A stretch of DNA of 64,000 nucleotides from Promicromonospora sp. AC04 (GTDB lineage Bacteria > Actinomycetota > Actinomycetes > Actinomycetales > Cellulomonadaceae), in the NCBI RefSeq assembly GCF_003058225.1, contig NZ_QBUG01000005.1, positions 372,001 through 436,000 of the forward strand, in the 5' to 3' direction. A program made the position numbers and the translations under genes. A model generated the notes under the pieces. The model had not been told where the DNA came from. It saw nothing but the letters and a program-made list of their open reading frames with translations, and did not search any database. Position 1 is the first letter of the stretch, and every line of letters starts with the position of its first letter. Of this stretch, positions 44,348-54,146 are shown piece by piece.

Positions 44348-47239
44348 TCAGGAATCGGTGGGGCGCAGCAGCTCCCACAGCCGGTCCCGCTGGATCGGCA
44401 GGTCTCGCGGACGCGCTCCCGTAGCGTCCGCTATCGCGTTCGCCAGTGCCGGGGCCACCGGGTTGTAGGGGGCCTCGCTCATCGACTTCGCGCCGCGGGG
44501 CCCGAGGCGGTCGACGGTATCGGCGAACAGCACCTCCGTGACCGGGACGTCCGCCAGCTGCGGCACCCGGTAGTGCCGCAGCGTGCGCGTCACGACGACG
44601 CCGTCGCGCACCACCATCCGCTCGGTCAGCGCCGAGCCGAGCGCCTGCCCGATCCCGCCGTCGATCTGCCCCCGCAGCTGCTCCGGGTTGATCACGACTC
44701 CGGCGTCGGCGGCGTGCACCGACTGCAGGATCCGCACCTCGCCGGTCTCGCGGTGCACCGCCACCCGGAACCCGTGGACGTTGAACGCGACCGAGCGCGG
44801 CGAGCCGTCGTGGGTCGCCTCGGCGGAGAGGCCGGCGATGTCCGCCTGGCCCGCCCCGTCCAGCTTCTCCCGCAGCGCCGCCGCCGCCCGCTCGACCGCG
44901 AGGCCCGCCACGACCGAGCCGGCCGACCCGAACGCGCCCGTGTCGTACCCGGCGGTCGCCGTGTCCGAGGGCCGCACCCGCACCCGCGCGGTCGGCACCC
45001 CGAGCTCCGTGGCCGCGATCTGCGCGTGCACAGTGGTGGTGCCGTTGCCGAACTCGGCGGTCCCGACGTCGACCACGAAGTCGCCGTCGTCGGCCACCGA
45101 GACCTTGGCGTGCGTGAAGTGCCCGCGCGGCGGGATGGTCGCGATCATCGCGAGCGCGACCCCGCGCCCCTCGACCCAGCCGTCCGCCGCCGACGGGGCG
45201 GCGGCGCCGCGCCCCGAGGCCAGCGCCCCCTCGACCAGGTCGAGGCACTGGTCCAGCCCGTAGGACCCGTACTCCAGGTCCCCGTCCACGGGTTGCCCGA
45301 CGACGAACGGGTCGCCCGGCCGGATCACGTTCCGCCGCCGCATCTCGACCGGGTCGATGCCGAGCCGCGCGGCCAGCTCGTCGATCGCGCCCTCGATGGC
45401 GAACTGCACCTGCCCCAGCCCGTACCCGCGGAACGCCCCGGACGGCACGTTGTTCGTGTAGACGGACTCGGCGTCGACGCGCTTGTTCGGGGCGCGGTAG
45501 ACGGCCATGGACTCGTGCACGCCGTGGAACAGGACGCCGGGCGCGTGGTTGCCGTAGGCGCCGGTGTCGGCCAGGACGTCGATGGCGAGCGCCGTCAGGC
45601 TCCCGTTCGCGTCGGCCCCTGCGCGGACCGTGACCCGCATCGGGTGCCTGCACGGCACCGTCGTGAACTGCTGCTCGCGGGTGAGCTCCCACTGCACGGG
45701 CCGGCCGGTGCGCAGGGTCGCGAGCGCGACGACGTCCTCCACGAGCAGCTCCTGCTTGCCGCCGAACCCGCCGCCGACGCGCCCGGCGACCACGCGGACC
45801 CGGCCGGTGGGCAGGTCCAGGAGCCGGGCCAGCTCGTCGCGCACGAGGAACGGCACCTGGGTGGAGGTGCGCACGTGCAGGACGTCGCTCCCCGGGTCGC
45901 CGTCGGGCCCCGGCTCGACCCACGCCCGCGCGCCGTGCGTCTCCAGCGCCACGTGGTTGACGCGGTCGGTGGTCCAGGTGCCGGTCACGGAGGCGGCCGA
46001 CGCCGCTAGGGCCGCCTCGACGCCGTCCTGTCCCGGCTCGGCGTACTCCTCGTGGATGCGCACGACGACGTTCCGGCTCGCCTCAGCGACGCGGTGCTCG
46101 GCCGGCGTCTTGCCGGGGTGGAGCAGGGGCGCGCCCGGCTGCCGGGCTGCCTCCGGGTCGAAGACGGCGGGCAGCGTCTCGTACTCGACCTCCAGCAGGG
46201 CGAGCGCCTCGCGTGCCTGCCGGGGCGTCTCGGCGACGGCTATGGCCACCCGCTGGCCGACGAACCGCAGGACGGGGTCGAGGATGCGGGTGTCGTCGGG
46301 GTCGTCGAGGCGGTTCTCGTGCCGGGCGGTCGAGTAGAGCGTGCCGGGGACGTCGTGGTGGGTGAGCACCAGGTGCACGCCGGTCGCGCTGCGGGCCGCC
46401 GTCGTGTTGATGCGGGTGATCCGGGCGTGCGGGTGCGGGCTGCCGAGGACGGCTACGTGCAGCAGTCCCGGCGGCTCGGGCTCGTCCAGGGTGTACGCCT
46501 CGCGGCCGCTCACGACCCGTGCCGCGGCCGGCGCGACGACGGCGCGCCCGAACGCCTCCCCCGGCTCCGCGACCTCGGTGTTCACGCGTCCGGCCAAGGC
46601 GTCCCTGATCGACCGGTACCCGGTACAGCGGCAGAGGTTGCCCTTGAGCTGCTCGGCGGTGCCGAGCGGTTCGGCAGTCCCGTGCGGATCGGCAGTCCCG
46701 TGCGGATCGGCAGTCCCGTGCGGATCGGCAGTCCCGTGCGGATCGGCAGTCCCGTGCGGATCGGCAGTCCCGTGCGGTTCGGCGACGCCGTGCGGTTCGG
46801 CGACGCCGTGCGGTTCGGCGACGCCGTGCGTGTGGGAAGCCGCGCCGCCGCCGTCGGGCCCGCCCGTCGCGAGCGCGCTCAGCGCGCCCGTGCCCGCGAC
46901 CGTGCAGACCATGCCCGCCGTGCAGAACCCGCACTGGAACCCGGCGGCCTCGACGAACGCCTGCTGCACGGGGTGCAGGTGGTCGGCGTCCGCGGCGGGG
47001 TCGCCGCCCGGGCCGAACCGGCCCAGGCCCGACGCCGTGACCACCTCGGCGTCGACGGCCCGGTGCGCGGGGATCAGGCAGGACTGCACGGGTGCGCCGT
47101 CGAGCAGCACCGTGCACGCGCCGCAGTCGCCCGCGTCGCAGCCCTTCTTCACGGCGGTAGCGCCCTGCTCGCGCAGGTAGGTGCGCAGGCACTGGCCCGG
47201 GCGGGGCTCTGCCGCGACATCTGCGCCGTCGATCCTCAT
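44348..47239 (-). CDS. Xanthine dehydrogenase-like protein, fused 2Fe-2S and molybdenum subunits
   Basis: A 963-residue molybdenum hydroxylase. Residues about 1-150 and 200-225 hold the two 2Fe-2S sites: [18 protein letters not shown] and QCGFCTAGM, then [12 protein letters not shown] after an inserted repeat of about 60 residues. From about 280 on is the Moco-binding part: [45 protein letters not shown] and the catalytic Glu in [12 protein letters not shown]. FeS+Mo in one chain with a separate FAD subunit is not the textbook XdhAB split. ATG 47239 with AGGACGGAAG upstream. Last gene of the purine operon; probably oxidises hypoxanthine/xanthine to urate. Confidence 0.9.
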   Translation of the reverse strand: MRIDGADVAAEPRPGQCLRTYLREQGATAVKKGCDAGDCGACTVLLDGAPVQSCLIPAHRAVDAEVVTASGLGRFGPGGDPAADADHLHPVQQAFVEAAGFQCGFCTAGMVCTVAGTGALSALATGGPDGGGAASHTHGVAEPHGVAEPHGVAEPHGTADPHGTADPHGTADPHGTADPHGTADPHGTAEPLGTAEQLKGNLCRCTGYRSIRDALAGRVNTEVAEPGEAFGRAVVAPAAARVVSGREAYTLDEPEPPGLLHVAVLGSPHPHARITRINTTAARSATGVHLVLTHHDVPGTLYSTARHENRLDDPDDTRILDPVLRFVGQRVAIAVAETPRQAREALALLEVEYETLPAVFDPEAARQPGAPLLHPGKTPAEHRVAEASRNVVVRIHEEYAEPGQDGVEAALAASAASVTGTWTTDRVNHVALETHGARAWVEPGPDGDPGSDVLHVRTSTQVPFLVRDELARLLDLPTGRVRVVAGRVGGGFGGKQELLVEDVVALATLRTGRPVQWELTREQQFTTVPCRHPMRVTVRAGADANGSLTALAIDVLADTGAYGNHAPGVLFHGVHESMAVYRAPNKRVDAESVYTNNVPSGAFRGYGLGQVQFAIEGAIDELAARLGIDPVEMRRRNVIRPGDPFVVGQPVDGDLEYGSYGLDQCLDLVEGALASGRGAAAPSAADGWVEGRGVALAMIATIPPRGHFTHAKVSVADDGDFVVDVGTAEFGNGTTTVHAQIAATELGVPTARVRVRPSDTATAGYDTGAFGSAGSVVAGLAVERAAAALREKLDGAGQADIAGLSAEATHDGSPRSVAFNVHGFRVAVHRETGEVRILQSVHAADAGVVINPEQLRGQIDGGIGQALGSALTERMVVRDGVVVTRTLRHYRVPQLADVPVTEVLFADTVDRLGPRGAKSMSEAPYNPVAPALANAIADATGARPRDLPIQRDRLWELLRPTDS
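46667..46828 (-). repeat. Nine exact 18-bp tandem units in the xanthine dehydrogenase gene
   Basis: On the coding strand the order is three HGVAEP, five HGTADP and one HGTAEP units, followed by a degenerate LGTAEQ (46649-46666). Units of one kind are identical at the DNA level, which implies recent slippage or unequal exchange. The array sits between the two Cys motifs of the second 2Fe-2S site. Confidence 0.95.
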
Positions 47240-47340
47240 GCTTCCGTCCTCTTGCTGTGGTCCCGAGAGATTGCGCGTACGTGTTCTGGGGGTGGTCGGT
47301 CGGGAGGGGCAGGTCTCGGGGAGAGACCACCTGCTCGAAG

Positions 47341-47381
47341 TGTGTTGCTGTGCGTAGACAACATCTACTCGCAGCAACACA
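47341..47381. repeat. Dispersed palindrome, copy E
   Basis: Left arm 47341-47359 (TGTGTTGCTGTGCGTAGAC) and right arm 47363-47381 pair at 16 of 19 positions; centre AAC. It lies inside the purine operon, in the 181-bp gap between the FAD-subunit gene and the xanthine dehydrogenase gene, the only large gap in that operon. Confidence 0.88.
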
Positions 47382-47420
47382 CCCCCAGGGATACCTGTTT
47401 CTCCCGGAGGCTCCGGCTCT

Positions 47421-48305
47421 TCATACGCCCCCGCCCAGCTCGTCCAGCACCTCGTGCGCCAGCCGCCGCGTCATCGCTGCGCGCCACGCGGGGGTGCCGT
47501 GCGTGTCCTCGAACCAGCCGGCGTCCGCTCCGACGGCGTCCGCTCCGACGGCGCCGATCCCGTCGATCAGCCGGTCCAGCTCACCGTGCTCCCCGGGCGC
47601 CACCTCGACCACCACGGGCGCGGGCACCGAGGCGGTCAGCACCAGCAGCACCCGCGACGACACACCGCCGCCCGCCGACGTACGCCCCGTCACCATGGCC
47701 GCCGTCCGTCCGTTCGGGGTCAGCGCCGCACGACGGAACGCCGTCCGCTGCCCGAGCGCCGCCGCGGGCACCCGTACTTCCCGGAGCAACTCGCTCGGGG
47801 CCAGGCCCACGAGGCCCGCGCCCGTGACCAGGGCCGACACCGGCACCTCCCGCGAGCCGCCGACCGGCGTCCACACGACCGCCACCGCGTCCAGCGCCGC
47901 GAACAGCCCGGCCATCGACCCGGCCGGCAGCCCCAGCGCCAGGTTCCCGCCCACCGTCGCCGTCCGGGCCACCTTCGGCGAGAGCGTCAGCGCCGAGACA
48001 CACTCCCGCACGATCCCGAGCGCGCGGTACGGCCCCTGCGCGCCGGGCGCACCCGGCGACCCGCCGAGCGAGCCCGGCCCGGAGACCAGCTCCTCCAGCG
48101 TGCACGTCCCGGCGACCCGCAGCCCGGACCCGTCCACGGACCACGGCTCCCAGCCCATCCCTGTGAGGTCCACCAGGCCGGTCACCCCGGCGGGCACCGG
48201 CTCCGAGTACAGGAACGTGCCCCCGCCCAGGAATGCCTCGCCCGGCCGCAGCACACAGTCGTCGCGCGTCCGCGCTATCCGCACGGTGTTGATGTCCAGG
48301 TCCAT
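47421..48305 (-). CDS. FAD-binding subunit of molybdenum hydroxylase (CoxM-like)
   Basis: A 294-residue PCMH-type FAD protein. [30 protein letters not shown] is the first FAD motif, [25 protein letters not shown] the second, and a C-terminal CO-dehydrogenase-flavoprotein-like domain follows ([19 protein letters not shown]). It transfers electrons from the FeS/Mo subunit encoded next. ATG 48305 with GGAG upstream; 10 bp after the regulator gene. Confidence 0.9.
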   Translation of the reverse strand: MDLDINTVRIARTRDDCVLRPGEAFLGGGTFLYSEPVPAGVTGLVDLTGMGWEPWSVDGSGLRVAGTCTLEELVSGPGSLGGSPGAPGAQGPYRALGIVRECVSALTLSPKVARTATVGGNLALGLPAGSMAGLFAALDAVAVVWTPVGGSREVPVSALVTGAGLVGLAPSELLREVRVPAAALGQRTAFRRAALTPNGRTAAMVTGRTSAGGGVSSRVLLVLTASVPAPVVVEVAPGEHGELDRLIDGIGAVGADAVGADAGWFEDTHGTPAWRAAMTRRLAHEVLDELGGGV

Positions 48306-48315
48306 GGAGCTCCGT

Positions 48316-49152
48316 TCATCCCTCGTCGATCTCGCGCAGCAGCGCATACCGGGCATCTATCGCCTCGACGCGCGAGCCGGCGCCGTCGAGCACCTCGTGC
48401 ACCCGGTCCGACAGCACGGCCACCACGCTGACCGGGGCCACCATCGAGTCGAACGCGCCCTCCGTGGTGATCGGGCACTCGATCCACCAGGTCACGCTGC
48501 TGGCGAGGTGCCGAAGGCTCGAGTCGGCGAGCAGGAGCACGCGGACGCCGTCGGCCAGCAGGGACTCGACCATCTCGGCCACCTTGAACGCGTGCCGACG
48601 GATCGAGACCACCACGACCACGTCCTCCGGGCCGAGGCCCACGAGGTCGTCGGCGAGCGACTGGCCGGGGCCCGGCGCGAGGTGCACGCGCCCGCGCACC
48701 TGGATCAGGTTGCGCCGGAGCTGGGTGGCCGGCCCGAGCGACCCCCGGCGTCCGACGACCACCACGTCGCGTGCCGTCGCGAGCGCGTCGGCGATCTGGT
48801 CGAGCGTGGCGTCGTCGAGCGCCGCGTAGACCTTCTCCAGGTTCTTGACCTCCTGCTCCAGCCGCTCGCGCAGGCCGGGCGAGGGGTCCACCGCGATCGG
48901 CAGGCCGCGGCCGCGCTGGGTGCGCAGGTCCTCGCGCAGCCCCTCGAAGTCCTCGTAGCCGAGCTTGCGGAACAGGCGGCTCATCGTCGCCTTCGAGACC
49001 CCGGCAAGGGCCGCGAGCTCAGTGGCGCGGTAGGTCCCGAGATCGCCGAGGTGGTCGAGCAGGGCGTCCGCGGCGCGCCGCTCCTGCGGCGACAGGTCGC
49101 GGTAGCCGGCGGCTATGCGGTCCTCGAGCGGCTTGGCCGCGAGCGACTTCAT
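48316..49152 (-). CDS. MurR/RpiR-family transcriptional regulator
   Basis: A 278-residue regulator. HTH domain residues about 15-80 (TELAALAGVSKATMSRLFRK-LGYEDFEGLREDL) and a C-terminal SIS domain (ARDVVVVGRRGSLGPATQLR; DVVVVVSIRRHAFKVAEMVE). It lies within the purine operon with ATGA overlap to the preceding gene, so it is probably the pathway regulator; SIS domains bind phosphorylated or cyclic metabolites. Related regulators control allantoin/purine genes in other bacteria. Confidence 0.9.
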   Translation of the reverse strand: MKSLAAKPLEDRIAAGYRDLSPQERRAADALLDHLGDLGTYRATELAALAGVSKATMSRLFRKLGYEDFEGLREDLRTQRGRGLPIAVDPSPGLRERLEQEVKNLEKVYAALDDATLDQIADALATARDVVVVGRRGSLGPATQLRRNLIQVRGRVHLAPGPGQSLADDLVGLGPEDVVVVVSIRRHAFKVAEMVESLLADGVRVLLLADSSLRHLASSVTWWIECPITTEGAFDSMVAPVSVVAVLSDRVHEVLDGAGSRVEAIDARYALLREIDEG

Positions 49153-50492
49153 CGGACCTCCCCGAGGGTCTCGACAGGCTCGACCGGCGCCGCCGGCTCG
49201 ACCAGCGCGGAAGGCTCCGCCGGCCCGGCCGGCCGATGCTCGCGGGCGAGCGCCAGCACCGCCGCCGTGAACGCGTCGAGAGCCACGCCCACGTCCTCGG
49301 GTTCCACGTGCTCGTCCGGGTGGTGGCTGATCCCGTCGCGGCAGCGTACGAACAGCATGCCGACGTCGGTCACGGCATCCATCGCCATGCCGTCGTGACC
49401 GGCGGGGCTCCACAGCCCGAGCACGTCGCCGGGCGCCGCACCGGTCGCCTCCCCGATCCCGTCCGCCACGGCGGCCTTCAGCCGGTCGGCGCAGGCGGTC
49501 GACGGCGCCCGGTGGGTCTCGGCGAACTCGAACGCCACGCCACGCTCGGCCGCGATGCCGCGCCCGGCGGCCGCGATCTGCTCCCACAGCGCGTCGCGGC
49601 CGGCGTCGGTCCGGCCGCGCAGGTCGAGCGTCAGCTCGGCGCGACCCGGGATCACGTTGACGGCCCCGGGCTGCACGTGGATGTCGCCGACGGTGGCGAG
49701 GCAGTCGGCAGCGATGGCCAGCTCCTCGATCCGGGTGACGAGGTGTGATGCGGCGACGAGCGCGTCCCGCCGTCGGGCGAAGGGGGTGCCGCCCGCGTGC
49801 CGGGCCTCGCCGGTGACGGTGAGCACGAACCGCCGCGCCCCGGCGATAGTGGTGACGTACCCGAGCGGCAGGTTCCGGGCCTCCAGCACCGGCCCCTGCT
49901 CGATGTGCGCCTCCAGGTAGCCGACCAGGTCGGCGGGGTCCCGGGCGGCGTCGCCCACCCGGTCCGGGGCCAGCCCGAACCGCGCGAACGCCTCACGCAG
50001 GGTGACGCCGTCGGCGTCGGCCTGGTCCCACCAGGCCGGGTCCCACTGGCCCGACGCCGCGCAGCTGCCCAGCAGCGCCTTGCCGAAACGGGTGCCCTCC
50101 TCGTCGGAGAACCCCACGACCTCCAGCGCGAACGGCAGGGCCACCTCCCGCAGCCGGTGCGCGACGGCGATCGCGAGCACCACGCCCAGCATCCCGTCGT
50201 ACCGCCCGGCGTCGGGCACGGTGTCCAGGTGGGACCCGAGCACGAGCGTGGGCTCGCCCGGGGTGGCCGGCCGCTGGGGGGCGCCGTCGGCGGAGCGACG
50301 GCCCCAGATGTTGCCTGCGGCGTCGGTCTCGGTGTCGAGGCCGGCGTCGAGCATCCAGGCCCGGACCGCGGTGTTGGCCGCGGAGTGCTCGGGCGACAGG
50401 TAGACGCGCTCCAGCGCGTCGGGCCGCGACGAGTGGCGCGTCAGGTCCGCGCACCGGGCCATGACCCAGGCGGCGGTGCCGATGTCGGTCAC
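49149..50492 (-). CDS. allC: Allantoate amidohydrolase
   Basis: A 447-residue M20/AmaB-HyuC-type metallo-amidohydrolase. Metal ligands in VLGSHLDTVPDAGRYDG, the FSDEEGTRFGKALLGS Glu pair, YLEAHIEQGPVLE and PAGHDGMAMDAV; dimer-interface GEARHAGGTPFARRRDAL. It releases ammonia from allantoate, forming ureidoglycine. GTG start overlapping the aminotransferase stop by 4 bp. A ureidase of the same family is the alternative, but the operon settles the call. Confidence 0.9.
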   Translation of the reverse strand: MTDIGTAAWVMARCADLTRHSSRPDALERVYLSPEHSAANTAVRAWMLDAGLDTETDAAGNIWGRRSADGAPQRPATPGEPTLVLGSHLDTVPDAGRYDGMLGVVLAIAVAHRLREVALPFALEVVGFSDEEGTRFGKALLGSCAASGQWDPAWWDQADADGVTLREAFARFGLAPDRVGDAARDPADLVGYLEAHIEQGPVLEARNLPLGYVTTIAGARRFVLTVTGEARHAGGTPFARRRDALVAASHLVTRIEELAIAADCLATVGDIHVQPGAVNVIPGRAELTLDLRGRTDAGRDALWEQIAAAGRGIAAERGVAFEFAETHRAPSTACADRLKAAVADGIGEATGAAPGDVLGLWSPAGHDGMAMDAVTDVGMLFVRCRDGISHHPDEHVEPEDVGVALDAFTAAVLALAREHRPAGPAEPSALVEPAAPVEPVETLGEVR

Positions 50493-51781
50493 AGACGTGC
50501 CTCCTTCTCGACGACGGTGTCGGGGATGGTGTCGTGCGGGCTGCCGGGCGCCATGCCGTCGTGAGCCACGCCGTCGTACGCGGCGAGCGCGGCCGCGACG
50601 CCGCCGCCCGGCGGGGCGTCGAACCCGGCCCGGCGCAGCTCGTGCTCCAGGCCCGCCAGGGTGGTGAGCACGGCGTCCCGGCGGGCGTTGAAGCCCATGG
50701 TGCCGATGCGCCAGACCACGCCGTGCAGCGGGCCGAAGGAGGTGCCGATCTCGATGCCGAAGTCGTCCAGCAGCGCGCCGCGGACGGCGTCGCCGTCCAC
50801 GCCGTCGGGGATGCGCACGGCGACCACGTTGTGCATCTTGTGGCCGAAGTCGCCGAAGACCTCCAGGCCCAGCCCGCGCACACCGGCCAGCATCGCCCCG
50901 CCGTGCTGGACGTGCCGGTCCACGGCCGTGGCCATGCCCTCGACCGTCAGGAGGCGGGCGCACTCGCGCGCCGCGTACAGCATGGACGTGGCCTCGGTGT
51001 GGTGGTTCAGGCGGCGCGGGCCCCAGTACTCCATGATCTGCGCGAGGTCGAGGTAGTTGGACTGGATCGGGGCGCCGTGCGGCGCGACGTCGTCGGCCGT
51101 GCGGATCCCCGCCTCGACGTGCCTGCGCCGGTTGATCGCCGCCGCCGCAGCGGGCGACAGCGTGACGGGCGCGCTGCCCGACGGACCGCCCAGGCACTTC
51201 TGCAGCCCGGCCGTCGCCACGTCGATGCCCCACTCGTCGGTGTGAAACGGGTTGCCGCCGAGCGTGGCGGTGGCGTCGACGTACAGCAGGGCGTCGTGCT
51301 CGTGGGCGATCCGGCCGAGGTCGGCGAGCGGCTGGGCCATGGTCGTGGACGTGTCCCCGTGCACGACGGCGACCAGGCGCGGCCGGACGCGACGCACGGC
51401 GTCCTCGATCTGCCCCGGATCGAAGACCGTGCCCCACTCCGTCTCGATCGTGTGCACCTCGGCGCCCGCACGCGCGCCGATCTCCGCGAGCAGGTGCCCG
51501 AACCGGCCGAACACCGGGACCAGCACCCGGTCGCCCGGCTCCAGGAGGGACACCAGCGCCGCCTCGATGCCGGCCCGCGAGGTGCCGTCGACGAGGAACG
51601 TCTGCTCGTTCGCGGTGTCCCAGACCGTGCGCCACAGCGCCATGGCCTCGGTCATCGTGTCGGTCATGAACGGGTCGAACTGGCCCACCAGCGGCGCAGC
51701 CATGGCCCGCAGGACACGCGGGTCGGCGTCGACGGGCCCGGGCCCCATCAGCAGCCGTGCGGGCGGATGGATCTGCATCAT
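50489..51781 (-). CDS. pucG: (S)-ureidoglycine-glyoxylate aminotransferase (PucG-like)
   Basis: A 430-residue class V PLP aminotransferase. Opening LLMGPGPVDADPRVLRAM, PLP pocket DGTSRAGIEAALVSLLEPGD, Schiff-base Lys in GLQKCLGGPSG, and C-terminal NVVAVRIPDGVDG. The alanine-glyoxylate aminotransferase family includes PucG, which couples ureidoglycine to glyoxylate giving glycine and oxalurate; its place between allantoate amidohydrolase and allantoinase supports this. AGGAGG 5 bp before ATG 51781. Confidence 0.88.
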   Translation of the reverse strand: MMQIHPPARLLMGPGPVDADPRVLRAMAAPLVGQFDPFMTDTMTEAMALWRTVWDTANEQTFLVDGTSRAGIEAALVSLLEPGDRVLVPVFGRFGHLLAEIGARAGAEVHTIETEWGTVFDPGQIEDAVRRVRPRLVAVVHGDTSTTMAQPLADLGRIAHEHDALLYVDATATLGGNPFHTDEWGIDVATAGLQKCLGGPSGSAPVTLSPAAAAAINRRRHVEAGIRTADDVAPHGAPIQSNYLDLAQIMEYWGPRRLNHHTEATSMLYAARECARLLTVEGMATAVDRHVQHGGAMLAGVRGLGLEVFGDFGHKMHNVVAVRIPDGVDGDAVRGALLDDFGIEIGTSFGPLHGVVWRIGTMGFNARRDAVLTTLAGLEHELRRAGFDAPPGGGVAAALAAYDGVAHDGMAPGSPHDTIPDTVVEKEARL

Positions 51782-53211
51782 GCACTCCTCCTGAGCAACG
51801 TCCCGAGGCCAGTCGAGTGCTGGGTCTTCGTCCCGTCGGAGGGGTCGGAAGGCACGAACGTCCCGGACTCGACGACGGCGCCCTGGACCGTGAGGCCGTC
51901 GTATGCGCTGATCTTGTTCTTGTGGGCCATCTTGATGGCGTCGAAGGTGGTGGTCGCCTCCGGGTCGTAGACGACCAGGTCGGCGGCGGCGCCCTCGGCG
52001 ATCACGCCCTTCGGACGCGTCCCCCGGTCCAGGCCCACGAGCGCTGCGGTGTTCGCCGAGGTCCAGCGGGAGACGTCGGCGAGGGGGACGCCCCGGCGTC
52101 TGGCGGCGTCAGCCAGGGTGACGAAGCCGGCCTGGAGGCCGGAGATGCCACCCCAGGCGGCCTGCAGGTCACCGTCGCCGCGAGTCTTCTCCTCGGCCGT
52201 GGCGGGCGAGTGGTCGCTCACCACGCAGTCGAGGATCCCCGCGCGCAGGCCCTCCCAGAGGGCGTCCTGGTTGCCGTGGTCACGGATGGGCGGGCAGCAC
52301 TTGAAAGCGGCGTCGCCGTCGGGGATGTGCTCGGCGTCGAAGACCAGGTAGTGGTGGCAGGTCTCGGCGGTGACGGGCAGCCCCTCGGCCTTGGCCTCGG
52401 CCAGGAGGTCGAGCGCCCGCGCCGAGGAGACGTGCAGCACGTGGGTGCGCGTACCCGTCTCGCGGACGACGTCGAGCAGCCCGGCGATCGCCGTCGTCTC
52501 GGCCTCGTCGGGGCGGGACAGGAGGAAGTCCGCGTACGCCCGGCTGGCCGGGTGCGGGGCCGCCGCGAGCGCCGCCGGATCCTCGGCGTGGACGATCATC
52601 AGCCCGCTGAACCGCGCTATCCGGTCCATCGCTTCGAGGAGCTCGTCCGGCCCGAGCGGCGGGAACTCGGGCACGCCCGAGTCGGCGAGGAAGCACTTGA
52701 AGCCGAACACGCCGGCGTCCCAGAGGGGCTCCAGGTCCTTGGTGTTGCCGGGGACGGCGCCGCCCCAGAAGCCGACGTCGCAGTGCAGCTCGCCCCGGGC
52801 GCGGACGGCCTCGGCCTCGGCCCGCTTGGTCTCCAGCGCCTCCACCGTGGTGGTCGGCGGGAGCGAGTTGAGCGGCATGTCCACGATCGTCGTGACCCCG
52901 CCGAGCGCCGCCGCGCGGGTCGCGGAGGCGAACCCCTCCCACGCGGTGCGGCCGGGCTCGTTGACGTGCACGTGCGTGTCGACGACGCCGGGCAGCACCA
53001 CCCGGTCGCCCAGCCGGAGGATCTCCGGGGCGTCCTCGGGGGCCGCGCCCAGCACCTCGCCGCCCAGCAGGTCGCCGGCCGGCTTGAGGACGGCGTCCGG
53101 GTCGGACGTGCCCCACCACACCTGGTCGATCCGGTCGCCCTCGACGCGCACGACCGCCGGCCGCAGCTCGCCCTCGATCAGGACCCGCTCCGACGCGAGG
53201 ACCAGACTCAT
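51778..53211 (-). CDS. allB: Allantoinase
   Basis: A 477-residue dihydroorotase-type amidohydrolase opening the ring of allantoin. Metal motif VLPGVVDTHVHVNEPGRTAW, NTKDLEPLWDAGVFGFKCFL with the lysine to be carboxylated, AETCHHYL, and DCVVSDHSPAT with the catalytic Asp. ATG 53211 has GGGGGAT upstream and overlaps the uricase stop by 4 bp. Confidence 0.95.
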   Translation of the reverse strand: MSLVLASERVLIEGELRPAVVRVEGDRIDQVWWGTSDPDAVLKPAGDLLGGEVLGAAPEDAPEILRLGDRVVLPGVVDTHVHVNEPGRTAWEGFASATRAAALGGVTTIVDMPLNSLPPTTTVEALETKRAEAEAVRARGELHCDVGFWGGAVPGNTKDLEPLWDAGVFGFKCFLADSGVPEFPPLGPDELLEAMDRIARFSGLMIVHAEDPAALAAAPHPASRAYADFLLSRPDEAETTAIAGLLDVVRETGTRTHVLHVSSARALDLLAEAKAEGLPVTAETCHHYLVFDAEHIPDGDAAFKCCPPIRDHGNQDALWEGLRAGILDCVVSDHSPATAEEKTRGDGDLQAAWGGISGLQAGFVTLADAARRRGVPLADVSRWTSANTAALVGLDRGTRPKGVIAEGAAADLVVYDPEATTTFDAIKMAHKNKISAYDGLTVQGAVVESGTFVPSDPSDGTKTQHSTGLGTLLRRSA

Positions 53212-54146
53212 ACAAATCCCCCGATCGTGGCCCAGACGGGGTGCTCGCCGACGCTGGTGGACCGCTGGACCGCGGTTTCGATCAGCCCGTAGGGCCGGTC
53301 GGCGGCGAAGAACACCTCGCCGGGGTTGTCCAGGCCGAACGGCTCCAGGTCGACGAGGAAGTGGTGGTTGTTGGGGCAGGACAGCCGGATCTCGGCGATG
53401 TCGGGATACGCCTCCAGCACGGCCTTGCCCATCGCGTACACGGTCTGCTGCAGGGCCAGGGAGTGCAGCTCGGCGAAGGTCTTCAGCAGGATGGAGCGCA
53501 CCGCCGCGAACCGCTCGTCGTACTCCGCCGGGCCGGCCGCCTCCGCGAACGAGGGCTCGTAGCGCCACCAGGCGGTGACGTCGGTCGCGAGGATCCGGTC
53601 GTCCACCTCGGGCAGCGTCGTGTACTGGTCGCGCGGGAACCCGGAGAACTCCGAGCCCGTGGACTTGAGCACCGTGACGTCGCGCAGCCCCGCCAGCACG
53701 GTCAGGCCGGAGTCGTCGGCGTGCACGAGCGCCGTGCGCCGCTCGGCCGCACCGCGCACGAAGGCGTGGTCGTGGCCCTGGCCGGCGGCGGCGCCGGGCC
53801 CTGAGCCCGTCGCGGGGCCGGCCGCGATGCGCTCCCAGCCGTACTGCTCAGCGAGCCAGCGCCCGCCGGTGACCTGCGGCTCCTTCAGGAAGTGCCGCGC
53901 CAGCCGCGCCAGGAACGTCTCCGGCGAGCCGACGCCGTCCCGCGCGAACGCGTTCACCGTGTTCTTCTGCGTGTCGGTGGCGATGACGCCCGCGTTGTCC
54001 CCGGACTCGTGCGTGGCCAGGAAGTCCCCGCGCAGCTGCGAGGTGACGTTCAGGTCGGTGATGCTGTGCCGTGCGGTGTCGCGGTCGACGCGCACCAGCC
54101 GCACCTCGGCCTTTCCGTACTGGTTGGGACCCAGGACTATCGACAT
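53208..54146 (-). CDS. Urate oxidase
   Basis: A 312-residue cofactor-free uricase oxidising urate to 5-hydroxyisourate. Motifs: LGPNQYGKAEVRLVRVDRD, ATDTQKNTVNAFARDG with the conserved TDTQKNTVY-like segment (Phe/Ala for Tyr), VTVLKSTGSEFSGFPRDQYT, and SCPNNHHFLVDLEPFGLDN. Adjacent to HIU hydrolase without a gap. Confidence 0.96.
   Translation of the reverse strand: MSIVLGPNQYGKAEVRLVRVDRDTARHSITDLNVTSQLRGDFLATHESGDNAGVIATDTQKNTVNAFARDGVGSPETFLARLARHFLKEPQVTGGRWLAEQYGWERIAAGPATGSGPGAAAGQGHDHAFVRGAAERRTALVHADDSGLTVLAGLRDVTVLKSTGSEFSGFPRDQYTTLPEVDDRILATDVTAWWRYEPSFAEAAGPAEYDERFAAVRSILLKTFAELHSLALQQTVYAMGKAVLEAYPDIAEIRLSCPNNHHFLVDLEPFGLDNPGEVFFAADRPYGLIETAVQRSTSVGEHPVWATIGGFV

Noticed and set aside
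46667-46828. Repeat array resembling a CRISPR at first sight
   Set aside because: 18-bp units are contiguous with no unique spacers and lie in frame inside a conserved gene.
48275-49587. Longer upstream start for the RpiR regulator inside the allantoate amidohydrolase gene
   Set aside because: The extension is arginine/glycine-rich shadow sequence; ATG 49152 gives the operon-typical 4-bp overlap.
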